Shown here in pieces: positions 10,612 through 19,430 of a stretch of 24,272 bases of DNA; the first letter of the stretch is position 1; each line of letters starts with the position of its first letter. The notes under the pieces were generated by a model. It did no database searches. It was not told the origin of the DNA and saw only the letters and a program-made list of their open reading frames with translations. This stretch comes from Glomus cerebriforme (lineage: Eukaryota; Glomeromycota; Glomeromycetes; Glomerales; Glomeraceae). The translations under genes and the position numbers were made by a program. The DNA lies in contig QKYT01000089.1 of NCBI GenBank assembly GCA_003550305.1, positions 72,799-97,070 of the forward strand. The letters are read 5' to 3'.

Positions 10612-10852
10612 TGATTCTTTTTGGCAGAATTATTCGATCTAGTTGATAATTTTTTCTTGAAAATAATATCAAAAACTGTTAATTAATGATTTATTCATTT
10701 ATTTATTTCCAAAAAAAATGGAAAGATTACCATCTTTATCCTTTAAATCTTCAGTTACGTGAATAATGTAATAAAGGTTAAATGATAATTGTAAGTTCAT
10801 ATAAAGAATGTAAAAAAANNTTTTNNAANNAANAAAAANNAAAAAAAGAAAT

Positions 10853-10911
10853 TAATGATTGTACGCGTGATAGAAAGTATAAAAAAGTAAATAATGATTA
10901 AACACGTGATA
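10853..10911 (-). promoter_or_regulatory. Two 20-bp direct repeats with ACGCGT and CACGTG cores
   Basis: Positions 10853-10872 (TAATGATTGTACGCGTGATA) and 10892-10911 (TAATGATTAAACACGTGATA) match at most positions and are 39 bp apart. Each is followed by a short AT-rich A/T run. An inverted GTGATC-AGT-GATCAC follows near 10925. The site lies 180 to 240 bp upstream of the minus-strand Crypton-type gene. ACGCGT is the MCB core and CACGTG an E-box core in other fungi; a promoter role here is inference. Confidence 0.35.
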
Positions 10912-11354
10912 TAAAAGTGAAAGTGATCAGTGATCACGAGTAACACGCTCCTGGGTATAACTTAGTAATTTCAATGATATCTTCAGCATTTGCTATCACC
11001 TATATTCCGATTTGATTAAAATAAAATTAATAAAAAAATAGAAACTATGAGCATAGAAGTAATAATAAATCTTAATTTAATTATCTGTATTCCATGAGGA
11101 GGTTCTTCATCAAGCATGAATTTTCCTGTAAGTCTCAATACATTATCATTTTCAAATATAGGAACCTATGCTGTTTCCTCATTTCTTACTTATCAGTTAA
11201 ATCCAATAATATCTTAATTATCTTTTTTTAGGAAAAGCAGTCAGGTTTCATGTTTTAATATTTTATGGCTATTCTCAACTAGTAATAGACTATTTGCTAA
11301 CAGGTGGTATCTTTAAAGTTACTTGATTTTTTTGGAATTAATAAGTGAAATAAG
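10912..11354. other. AT-rich intergenic leading into repeat R copy 2
   Basis: No gene seen. From about 11215 (tatctttttttaggaaaagc) the sequence resembles the upstream flank of copy 1 (79-172), with a longer internal insert in this copy. Confidence 0.5.
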
Positions 11355-11530
11355 TGAAGAGGAAATTCTAATCTAAACCAACCAGCCAGTTAGGAGATAC
11401 TCAACTATCTGACCAGCTTCTTTGCCTGATACGAGGAAGACCTCTATATACAGTATAAGGAAGATAAGGGGAAGTTTAGAAGGGGTAGATGGAATAGTTT
11501 TTAAAAAGGATTATAGAAAGGAAATAAAAA
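11355..11530. repeat. Interspersed repeat R, copy 2
   Basis: Nearly identical to copy 1 through aattctaatctaaacc, accagccagttaggagatac, ctatctgaccag and the conserved tgcctgatacgaggaagacc block, followed by the ttaaaaaggattatagaaag tail. As at copy 1, the hairpin motif follows within about 100 bp. Confidence 0.88.
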
Positions 11531-11549
11531 TATAAAATGAGTTAAAATT

Positions 11550-11605
11550 ACAATAATAAATTAAGCATGATGAGTCGCATCATGCAAATTTCTATATCTA
11601 GAAAT
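11550..11605. repeat. Hairpin motif H, best copy
   Basis: The motif acaataataaattaagcatg runs into gatgagtcgcatcatgcaaa and tttc. It contains a perfect stem GCATGATG - AGTCG - CATCATGC. A second copy lies at 13987-14045 and a decayed one at 376-425. In two of three cases it lies shortly after repeat R. It may be a transposon end. Confidence 0.7.
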
Positions 11606-12330
11606 TTTCTATTTTTTTAGTTATAGTTCATATTTTATGTGTTATACAAAAATTAATAATTATTCATATGCATCACATGCCATAACTTTAAGTACTAATG
11701 AACTGTCATAAGTCATAACTATCTGAACAGCAGGTGTTAAGTCTGGAACAAAATGTTAACTAATACAAGAAAATTATTAATAATATGTAAACCCAATTTA
11801 AGTTTAAAAATAAAACAAAATATTTGTTCACCAAATTTTACAGACGTAGGATATTTGAAAATTGTACAAAAGGTAAAGAAGGCATCAGTAATATGAAATA
11901 AAGTAGACAAATATTGTTAGACTTAAAAAAAATTCTATTAACCCTTGACAGAATTATTCCGAATTATTATTTTTTTTTTTTTTTACATACCATAACAATT
12001 TATTAGTTTTAAAGATAATAGTTTAAACATACAATTAAAAGTTATGTAAAGATAATTCAAATTTTGAAGATATTTATAAAATGTAAGCAAAATAAACATT
12101 TATAATTCAATAAAAAAATTTTTCTTTAAAAATTTAATAAAACTAAATATGTAATTATCTAAAATATGTAAGAAAACATTTGTCAAAAAAAACTTTATTT
12201 ATTTATTTATTTTTTTTTTTTTTTTTGACCGGATTTAATTTCAAACAGGCAGTTTTATTTGATAATATTATACAGTGTTAGGGAATAACTTGAATAACTC
12301 AAGAACCAAATACTAAAATTATTTTATTTA
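11606..12330. other. AT-rich stretch with long homopolymer T runs
   Basis: No gene recognised. T runs at about 11968-11984 and 12211-12226 (the latter following repeated TTTA) may be old poly(A) tails of minus-strand retroposons, but no adjoining retroposon body is recognisable. Confidence 0.45.
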
Positions 12331-13062
12331 TTAAAAAAAAAAAATATTCTTTAATACATTTAAAATAAAAAAATCTAATAATACTACTCTTTTGTTATAT
12401 TTTTTCTTGTATTCCTTTATTATCCTTTCTATTTTATTTCTATTATTATTGTTTATTTTATTCTTATANTTCCTTTCTATTTCTGCTGCCTTATTACATC
12501 TTTTATTTCCAACTTTTTCCCACAATTAAGTGTCTTTTTTTAAGCCAATATACCTTTTTTTGTTTGTATGTATTTTTTTCGAATTGTTCTTTCAATCTTG
12601 TTCCTTCTTCAGTTTGACTTTATCTTTATTTTGGATTTCTTCTTTATTTATTATTAATGGCAACCCATTTCTTTTATTATTCTTTTAGAATCCAATTTGT
12701 TATATTTCTTGTTGTCATTTTAATTCCTTTTAACTTGTCATCTGTCTTTTCTTTCATTTTCTTTAATTACATCTCTCTCTTACTGGATCTTCTCTGCTAT
12801 CTCAAGCTTATCTTCTATTATTTCTTTGTTGTATTATTTCTTTACCCATATTTATCTATTATTTTTTTATTCTAATATTTTTATTTGTTTTTAAGTTTTT
12901 AATTTCACAATTCAAATGCTGAAATGGGTTAATTAACTTAAATGTTTCTTCTCTTACTTCCAATAGTGAAGGATCAGAACGTCTCCAATGCAAGATCCAG
13001 ATTATCTCAGCAATTCTGCGCCATTTTCAATACTCGAGATATCCATTCTCTGAAAGTAATTT
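12331..13062 (-). pseudogene. Lys/Asn-rich minus-strand coding relic, family unknown
   Basis: The plus strand is strikingly T-rich because the minus strand encodes Lys, Asn, Glu and Ile codons. The best protein-like segment (about 13045-12865) reads RIAEIIWILHWRRSDPSLLE then VREETFKLINPFQHLNCEIK and stops at TAA. Further down, a 64-codon frame at 12525-12331 starts MWEKVGNKRCNKAAEIER and is almost entirely charged, coiled-coil-like. Many stops and shifts lie between. It sits directly upstream of the tandem repeat R pair at 13195, as the relic at 22440-23095 does for the pair at 23119, so both may belong to one composite element. I do not recognise the protein. Confidence 0.45.
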
Positions 13063-13194
13063 TTTGCCCAGCTATCTTTCTTTTGTGTTTCTTATTTTAT
13101 CTTGAAGTGGTACTTCTTTTTTCTTTTATCTTCTTGCTGTCTCCCCATTATAATCTTCAATATTATTTCATAAAATTAAATACAAGGAAATGAA

Positions 13195-13328
13195 AAAGGG
13201 AATTCTAATCTAAACCAAACCGCAGATAGGATATATTCAACTATCTGACCAGTCTTTCCTTGCCTGATACGAAGAAGACTTCTATATACAGTATAAGGAA
13301 GAGAAGAGGAAATTTAAAGGAATTTAAA
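13195..13328. repeat. Interspersed repeat R, copy 3 (first of tandem pair)
   Basis: Begins ggaattctaatctaaacc, with a perfect inverted repeat CAGATAG (13213-13219) / CTATCTG (13231-13237) and the cctgatacgaagaagacttc block followed by tatatacagtataaggaag. Copy 4 follows at once, forming a head-to-tail dimer. Confidence 0.85.
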
Positions 13329-13490
13329 AAGAAATCAAACCAGCCAGATATGAGATCCTGAGATACTCGATTACCCGGCTGGACCTTCCTTGCCTGATAC
13401 GAGGAAGACCTCTATATACAGTATAAGGAAAGATGAAAGAAAAGTTTAAAGGAGTAGTTTATTTTTAAGAGATTATAGAGAAAAAATGAA
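13329..13490. repeat. Interspersed repeat R, copy 4 (second of tandem pair)
   Basis: More diverged at its start (gaaatcaaaccagccagata) but with the conserved cctgatacgaggaagacctc block. Here the outer arms CCAGCC / GGCTGG can pair, a different solution from the CAGATAG/CTATCTG pair of copy 3. The tail ttaagagattatagag is shared with copies 1, 2 and 6. Confidence 0.85.
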
Positions 13491-13602
13491 ATTATAAAGA
13501 GAAGAGAGTTTAAAGGAAAAATTTAGTAAATCTAGTTTTTAAATTTAGAGAAAAAAAAAACTTTAAAAAATGATAGATATTTATAATTTTTTTTTTTACA
13601 TT

Positions 13603-13945
13603 TTGTAAAATTTACAAAGAATGTGTCATGAGAAAGTATTATGTATTTTTATTATTAATTATGCAATATACTATTTATTTTTAATCATGAGCTAATGGGC
13701 TAGCCAAAAAAGTATAATGTACATATGAGTCACAATCCATATTTTTTACACGTTGCATATTAGATCATAATTTCTTATTTTTTTTCTATAATTAGATTTT
13801 TCAGGTTTATCAATTAGATTATAAGCCCCACAAATGTCAATTTATAGAAATATGAAGTAATAAAACTAAATTTAGTATTACATATAATTATTATTAATAA
13901 ATTATGGTTACATAATAAATTCTCATGACATTGTAAATTTTACAA
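13603..13945. mobile_element. MITE-like element with long imperfect terminal inverted repeats
   Basis: TTGTAAAATTTACAA at 13603-13617 followed by TGTCATGAGAA is mirrored by TTCTCATGACA and TTGTAAATTTTACAA at 13920-13945. Inward the arms stay similar (TATTATGTA, ATTAATTAT, TAATACTA-like words) for about 80 bp each. The 343-bp interior has no reading frame. No clear target-site duplication was found, so superfamily is open. Confidence 0.6.
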
Positions 13946-13986
13946 TTCTTTATTAATTTTGAATCATTCTTATAATTATTATTAAT

Positions 13987-14045
13987 GACACAACAATAAA
14001 TTAAGCATGATGAGTTATGTCATGCGAATTTTACATATTTAGAAT
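13987..14045. repeat. Hairpin motif H, second copy
   Basis: acaacaataaattaagcatg, then atgagttatgtcatgcgaat. The stem is kept as GCATGA / TCATGC with G-T pairs inside where the copy at 11550 has Watson-Crick pairs. The adjoining sequence (tttacatatttagaatttt) also resembles that copy. Confidence 0.65.
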
Positions 14046-14289
14046 TTTAATTAAACAATATTAAACACAATATAGTCTTCATTTTGTATTGTTATGAACA
14101 TAATGAAATAACAGTAAACAATCAGAATTTCAAAAATCTTTTAAACATTAAAAAATATAAATAAATAAAAATCATTTAAAATTTAGTTTAGTAAAATTAA
14201 TTACTGTAGAATCTATAAAATAAAAGAATAACAAATATTACATTATTTGAAACAAACATCAAAGAATATTCTTCATCATTTGCATTTTT

Positions 14290-15049
14290 TAGTTCGATGA
14301 TGTGTAGTATATGTAAGTTTTGTATTATCTGATTTTGAATGATGGTTGTTTTTTATTAAATTCATCTGCTTCAACAACTTATTTATATATTTCACTATCC
14401 ATTTTATCATATTCTATTGCAATTCACCATTGATTAAATTCATTTAATAAATAATTTGCAGTTAGTCTTTTTGCATCTATACATTGTTTAAATAAATCAT
14501 CTAATAATTTTTGGACTTTAAATCTAAATCTTGGTCTAAGGCCCTGGCAGATTTTTATTGCTAAAAACTCTTCATGAGGTATATCATAAATACTTCACAT
14601 ATAATAATTCCAAAGCTATAAATATCACTTCCTGTGTATATTGTTTTACTCTTAAAACTTCAGGAGCTACATATGGCAATACTCCATAAACATTTTTCTT
14701 GTACTTTTCTGAATTTTCATTTACTGGTTTACATAATCCTAAATCAGTAACTATATAATGATCATAACTTTCTCTTAATATATTACCACTGAAAATCCAA
14801 TCCCTTTTCGTGAATAATCAAAAAACCATATATAAATATTCCTTAAAATATTAAGTTTATTCCACCAGCTCAATGAATTGAGATCACTAATTAATGTTTG
14901 TCTTAAATCACCATTTTGCATATTCCATTATCATCAAAAAGTTACTGGTTTTAGGATTAGTAATGCCATAAATTTTAATAATATGAAATGAATTATTCAT
15001 TTTCAAATGTATTTAAACTTTTTAATGCAATAGTTGTTATAATTCCATC
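14290..15049 (-). pseudogene. Protein kinase-domain pseudogene (TKL-like, DLG type)
   Basis: Minus strand. The gene starts abruptly at 15049 with DGIITTIALKSLNTF, whose Lys (15020-15022) is the VAIK lysine. Next come NNSFHIIKIYGIT and FLMIMEYAK (hinge), then after breaks IHEKGL joined directly to FSGNIL: the HRD catalytic-loop triplet and its Asp are deleted (near 14795). TDLGLCKPVNENSEK holds DLG in place of DFG (14738-14748), and GVLPYVAPEVLR is the APE motif (14657-14673). The C-lobe continues as EEFLAIKICQGLRPRFRFKV and QKLLDDLFKQCIDAKRLTAN. The tail reads VVEADEFNKKQPS. In-frame stops include TGA 14424-14426. Such kinases are massively expanded in Rhizophagus. This copy cannot be catalytic. 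Confidence 0.82.
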
Positions 15050-15115
15050 CAGTGTTGTGACTGGGACAGTCCAAGTCCTTGGACAAAGACTCGCGGATGT
15101 CTGGAACATTAATAT
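15050..15115. mobile_element. CAGTG-type transposon end interrupting the kinase
   Basis: The kinase N-lobe coding stops exactly where CAGTGTTGTGACTGGGAC begins (15050). It continues into the inverted repeat GTCCAAG-TC-CTTGGAC (15070-15085) and agactcgcggatgtctggaa, much more GC-rich than the surroundings. CAGTG starts are common in hAT inverted repeats. No matching opposite end (GTCACAACACTG) was seen in the window, so this is a solo or truncated end. Confidence 0.55.
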
Positions 15116-15216
15116 ACATTATATTAAAAATTAATTATTATAATTTTTTATTATAATTCAATAAATTTATTATTACAATAACATGGAAATATTATTTATT
15201 TATTTATTATTAAAAA

Positions 15217-15330
15217 GGTAATTCTAACTCCTTAAAGAATTCCATTTAGCATTAGGATCAATTGCAGGATGAATAACATCATTAACTGTTATTTCATTTA
15301 AGATTAATCTTATGAAATCTATCGTCAAAA
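15217..15330 (-). pseudogene. Short coding-like relic, family unknown
   Basis: The minus strand reads IDFIRLILNEITVNDVIHPA then IDPNAKWNSLRS before TAG. Composition is protein-like, unlike the surroundings. Not recognised. It could be an upstream exon displaced from the kinase or a transposase fragment. Confidence 0.3.
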
Positions 15331-16215
15331 AAAATCTGAATTACTTTGTAATAATGTAAAAAGGATAATTGGCATACATCATTATTGGGTTGTTGAAGAA
15401 TCGGGTTAGTGTTGATAGTTCTTCAGCTAGCAAGAGGGCTAGAATTAAAAAAAATAATATGTATCACAGGCTGCATTCCAACTTTGTATTTATTTTTCAT
15501 ATGTATTAATAAAAATTTTTTTTCTTGGCAAAACCTAACATTCTGAAAATTTTATTTTGAGGGAACGTATTAATAAAATTTTTCTCCATCAAATTTGTGA
15601 TAATTGGCAAAAATTTCACGTGATTTTTGATTGTGAAAATTCTACCTATGATGTGATAATGTGATAATATACTAACTTCTTCTTAATATCATAAGTTGTA
15701 TGCAAATATAACTCGATCAAATTGATAAATAATGTGCTGTAACATGCCAAGACATAATGCTAAGCAAAATTTTGCACAGTATAACATTAATCATTTTTAC
15801 TTGATATTTAGCTGAGTGGTATCATAATCATGAAATATAACTAAGATGAAATTATTGCATTGTTTTATTTTTTACTTTATTGTTAATCTTCAGATTTTTA
15901 GGTTCGAAATTCTGTCATCTTAGAAAAGTTCTATTGCAGAACTTAATACTTTATATTATCAGTATTAATTGAAAATTTCTAGATATCCTGGCATTTTGGG
16001 AGTGTAAGAGGAAGCGTAATTTATTATCAACTTTTAATAATAAAGATTTTGCATTTAAACTTGTTATTCCATATACTTAAATTGAATGCTACATGAAATA
16101 TAATGCATATAGTAATTTATTAATGAAATAAAATTACAAGTGATAAAGAACTTCATAATAAAATATTAAAATCAAATGCAATAGAAAAAAAAAATTGAAG
16201 AGGACAGCATGTTTT
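15331..16215. other. AT-rich intergenic with a tRNA-like relic
   Basis: No protein gene seen. Holds a short tandem tgtgataa pair at 15652-15668, two similar gtattaataaaa words (15506; 15568), and the A-box/B-box pair described separately. Confidence 0.45.
15809..15923 (+). other. tRNA-like or SINE-like relic with A-box and B-box matches
   Basis: TAGCTGAGTGG (15809-15819) fits the RNA polymerase III A box. GGTTCGAAATT (15901-15911) fits the B box except for the final CC. A 9-bp perfect inverted repeat CTAAGATGA (15841-15849) / TCATCTTAG (15915-15923) brackets the B box. D-arm and T-arm stems do not form well, so this is not an intact tRNA. Confidence 0.3.
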
Positions 16216-16219
16216 TATT

Positions 16220-18602
16220 TTAAATGCATATTCTCTTGTTTGAATATTCAAAGGATTCTATATGTGGAAGGTATGGGTAGTAAACAAAATTATTTCGGAT
16301 CTCATCATCATTAGCCAATTCTGGAAATTCTTCACAAAACTCTTCATGTGATCTAAAAGTCTTTCTTTTTCTAGTTTTTTCAATTTTCTCTCCTATATCT
16401 TCCTTAATTGCTTTAAACCTTGATGTCAATTCACTTGCAGTACTCAAATTTGGATTTGAATCTCTGGTAATTACAAACTTGCATTGGTACAAGAGGAAAA
16501 TACAAGCCCAAAGAAAATATCAAAGTTTTCTTGATGAATCAAAATACAATCATTAGGAAGGTATTCCAATTTCTCATTGAAATGCTGAGTTGTAATAAAA
16601 ATTGTGATGTATATCAATTAGAACTTTATCTGTTCTTTCTAATTTCCTTAGTATCAAGTGCCTATCACGCTCCAAATGTTCCAATTTTTCAGTAGAGTCA
16701 CCATCTTGTAGTTCATCAGACATATTTGATTCGATTATCATAATATTTCTGTAAATAAGCTCATATATGAGCTTATCATGGTCTCCAGTATAATTCTGAT
16801 TTTATATGCCTTATCAATTTCGTTTGTGACATTGGCATAGATTATTGATGGGATTGGACTTCTTTTTTTGAGATTTTTGAAAAATTCCTTAATTTTTGTA
16901 AAATTTTGCCGAAAAAATTCTGTAAAAAGGTACTCCAAAGCATTTGGAAGACCACCTGTATCAAGAAGTAACTGATGTATCCAAATTTGTGGTACTCATA
17001 CATGATCAGAAACATTGTGACTTGTTGCAAATCCTCTCATGATATCAAGACGTGACTCCAAGGATAGCAGTGAAAGGTCAATAGATTCACAAGAATACAT
17101 TGTAGGTTCCATTGCTTGTATCACATCCTGTGCTGATGTATCTGAAAGTAGAGCCTGTACAAATATGTTTGGAATTTCTCCGATCATGTGCTGCCCAAGA
17201 ATATACATTAACTTCTTAAATAAATTAGCTCCTTCATTTTGATCTTTAAAAATAAGCTGAAATTCATCAATTTGAAGAAAGATGAAAAGTTGCTGGCCAG
17301 GTTGAAGATTTTTATGTTCATGGATGTAGATGTACATGAGGACATCATCCAACCTGAAAAGTTGCTTATATTCATTGGTTTTTGTACGGAACACTGTAAA
17401 ACTCATCACATATTTTTTGTGGACAAAATAGTAGTATGCCAACCGCAATCCAAGAATGATTCTGATGCAATTTTCATATCTTTCCAAATTTCATACTCAT
17501 CTAAAGCATAACCATTAGTGAAATCAAAAAGCATTAAAGCATGTAAGGCTTTTGGCCTTTTGATACCTTCCATTCTTTATTGAGACAATCAAAAAATTCA
17601 ATACCATAATGTGTTTTTCCTGATGAATTAAAGTATAAATTTGTTATAGAAGACTAAAACTACATTATTTGCTATAAAAACATACAAAAGAATGTACGGG
17701 AGTTACTTATTCCGGGTGCCCACCACATATTAGGATTTTATAGTTTGTCTTGCTGTGATATTTTGTTTTGTTTTTTCATAGGTTTTATTTTATCCAAGGC
17801 ATTACAAAAATTCACATCAATCACACCAATAGCTCACTCAAAGCTACGTTGTTTTAGGGCCGTGGACTTGGACTCATCATGGTCTACATTGTATTGCCAT
17901 TGTTGCAAGAATTTCCTCTAAAATCTTTGTCATAGCATCTTCAATCGATGTCACTATATTTTATGAATGATAATAAAGCACAATTATTAACTAGTACGGT
18001 GCAGGTAACCTATATATATCAATAGTGATGGATCAGAATACAAAGTCTAAGACAACACAGCTATTTAACTAGAGATACCGTACCTTGTGAAATGCCTTGC
18101 TGGGAGGGACCTGCTTTAATGCGAAAAAAAAAGATATCAGACCAAACTCAATATTTTGTTACTGCAAATTTCTTGTTCGAGAGGTAAAAGATTGGGAGAC
18201 ACTTATCAGTGGAGGTGGGGATGACGGTGATGATGTGGATGTTAGAAATTGCAAATTTTTTATTATCTATATTCAATTTGTTTTGAAAATATGTACTAAA
18301 CAGTTCATCAAGTTCCATCTCTTTTCCATGAAGTTTTTGTACAATCTCTTCTTCGGTAGAAATATTTTGCTCTTTAATATCTTTATTCTTAACACCAATA
18401 ACTTTCCAAAGTTTCAGTTCGTGCATAACAGAAACATCAATTTAAATTCTCTAAGGTATCCAACTGTTAAATAGTCTAAGCTGACTCTTCTATTGTTAAT
18501 ATTAACAAACTTTTCATCATTGTCTGAGAAAATTGGAAGTGGAAAAGATTTCATTTTAGAAGTATTACTTGAGAGTACGCAACAATTAAACAACTTTTCC
18601 AT
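16220..18602 (-). pseudogene. Crinkler (CRN)-like protein pseudogene: ubiquitin-like header plus P-loop NTPase
   Basis: Minus strand, from ATG 18600-18602. The header reads MEKLFNCCVL, then INNRRVSLDYLTVGYLREF. After a shift near 18440 it gives HELKLWKVIGVKNKDI, with the L-LWKV motif of Crinkler N-terminal domains, and NIHIITVIPTS further on. A middle segment (17970-17700) reads TSIEDAMTKILEEILATMAI and VIDVNFCNALDKIKPMKKQN. The NTPase has a GKT (17612-17620) in a degenerate P-loop (FNSSGKT), DFTNGYALDEYE, then Walker B-like LFIFLQIDEFQ (acidic pair at 17263-17268). A TGA at 16996-16998, probably a former Trp, precedes IWIHQLLLDTGGLP. The C-terminus (16492-16220) includes RKRKTFRSHEEFCEEFPELA and YYPYLPHIESFEYSNKR. 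At least four frameshifts break it. Crinklers are effector or conflict-type proteins, widespread in oomycetes and Rhizophagus. Confidence 0.72.
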
Positions 18603-18707
18603 TTCGATGATATTGCTATAAAAATGATAAAATAAGTTTTAGTTTTTAAGAGAAAGTTGGAAAAAAGTTTCAAGAAAAATTTGAGAAAGTTTGAGAAAAG
18701 TCTAAGG

Positions 18708-18728
18708 TATATATATATTTTTATATAG
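18708..18728 (-). promoter_or_regulatory. TATA-like tract upstream of the Crinkler-like gene
   Basis: A run of alternating T/A (tatatatatatttttatata) lies 105 to 125 bp before the ATG at 18602. Position fits a core promoter, but such tracts are common in this sequence. Confidence 0.25.
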
Positions 18729-18986
18729 CTTTCTAAATAATCATGACTAATTAGACTATTAGACTAGCTTATTATGACGGAATTCAAAAAAAATTAATAA
18801 GCATAGTAAAAAAAAATAATTTATCAGTAAAAATTCATGCGAAAAAATCAATTTCTTTTATGAATCATTAGATTGGAGAGTATTTATGGCGCAATTTTTT
18901 GGATGTACAGTTGACTGTATTTGTCTAAATCAAATTTATGTGTATCATATGAAAATATTTTCTGATATTTCCTAACACTATTTATT

Positions 18987-19430
18987 ATTTCTAAGGCTTA
19001 AACGAAATGTGTGACAGGTTTGTGACGCAGCTAGCCGATGTGGCGCAACAAAAAATCATAAAAAAGAAAATTAACATATAGCTTTTAAAAGTTACTAAAT
19101 ATACCTAATTTCGGCTGCTCCGCAAGTTTACTTAGAGTGCCAAAAGCAATTTTAAATATCATTATTGACTTATTTGACAAAAATTTTATTTTCGTCAAAT
19201 CCATTTTTGGAAATGATCGGCAAAGACGGTAAAATCAATCATTTATATGTAAAGTCAAAAACGGCATTTTAAACCTTCTTCCAAAGCATAAGTAAACATG
19301 TAGAGCAGCCGAAAACGCATTTACAGTATAAATTTAAAAGCTTTTTGTCAAAGAAAAAAATCGTTATGTATTTTCTTGAAAAATTGCTACGCCACAAACC
19401 TGGCACACATTCAAGGGGTGCATTTCTAAG
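18987..19430. mobile_element. Mutator-type MITE with 9-bp target-site duplication
   Basis: The same 9-mer ATTTCTAAG flanks the element at 18987-18995 and 19422-19430. The 426-bp body (18996-19421) starts GCTTAAACGAAATGTGTGAC and its right end reads, in reverse complement, GCACCCCTTGAATGTGTGCC. Both continue as CAGGTTTGTG(A/G)CG with no gap. Similarity runs inward for about 150 bp to TTCGGCTGCTC (19111-19121) / GAGCAGCCGAA (19303-19313) and AGTTTACTTA / TAAGTAAAC. No coding frame inside. Long inverted repeats with a 9-bp duplication are the hallmark of Mutator-like elements. Confidence 0.85.

Noticed and set aside
10340..10672. Open frames across the N gap on both strands
   Set aside because: They are open only because N's cannot encode a stop; the sequence is unknown.
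12657..13193. Two hydrophobic plus-strand frames that look like membrane proteins
   Set aside because: Their Phe/Leu/Ile content is the complement of the Lys/Asn/Glu-rich minus-strand relic; no signal or topology pattern beyond that.
17039..17511. Two plus-strand frames of 67 and 90 codons
   Set aside because: Antisense to the Crinkler-like NTPase, whose Walker B-like motif is readable on the minus strand.
17700..17890. GC-richer words (ccgggtgcccacc; gggccgtggacttgg) as a possible transposon insertion inside the Crinkler-like gene
   Set aside because: The minus strand through this region reads as continuing coding text (VIDVNFCNALDKIKPMKKQN), so no insertion is needed.
18097..18474. 125-codon plus-strand frame
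   Set aside because: Antisense to the Crinkler header with its LWKV motif; the plus-strand translation is low complexity.
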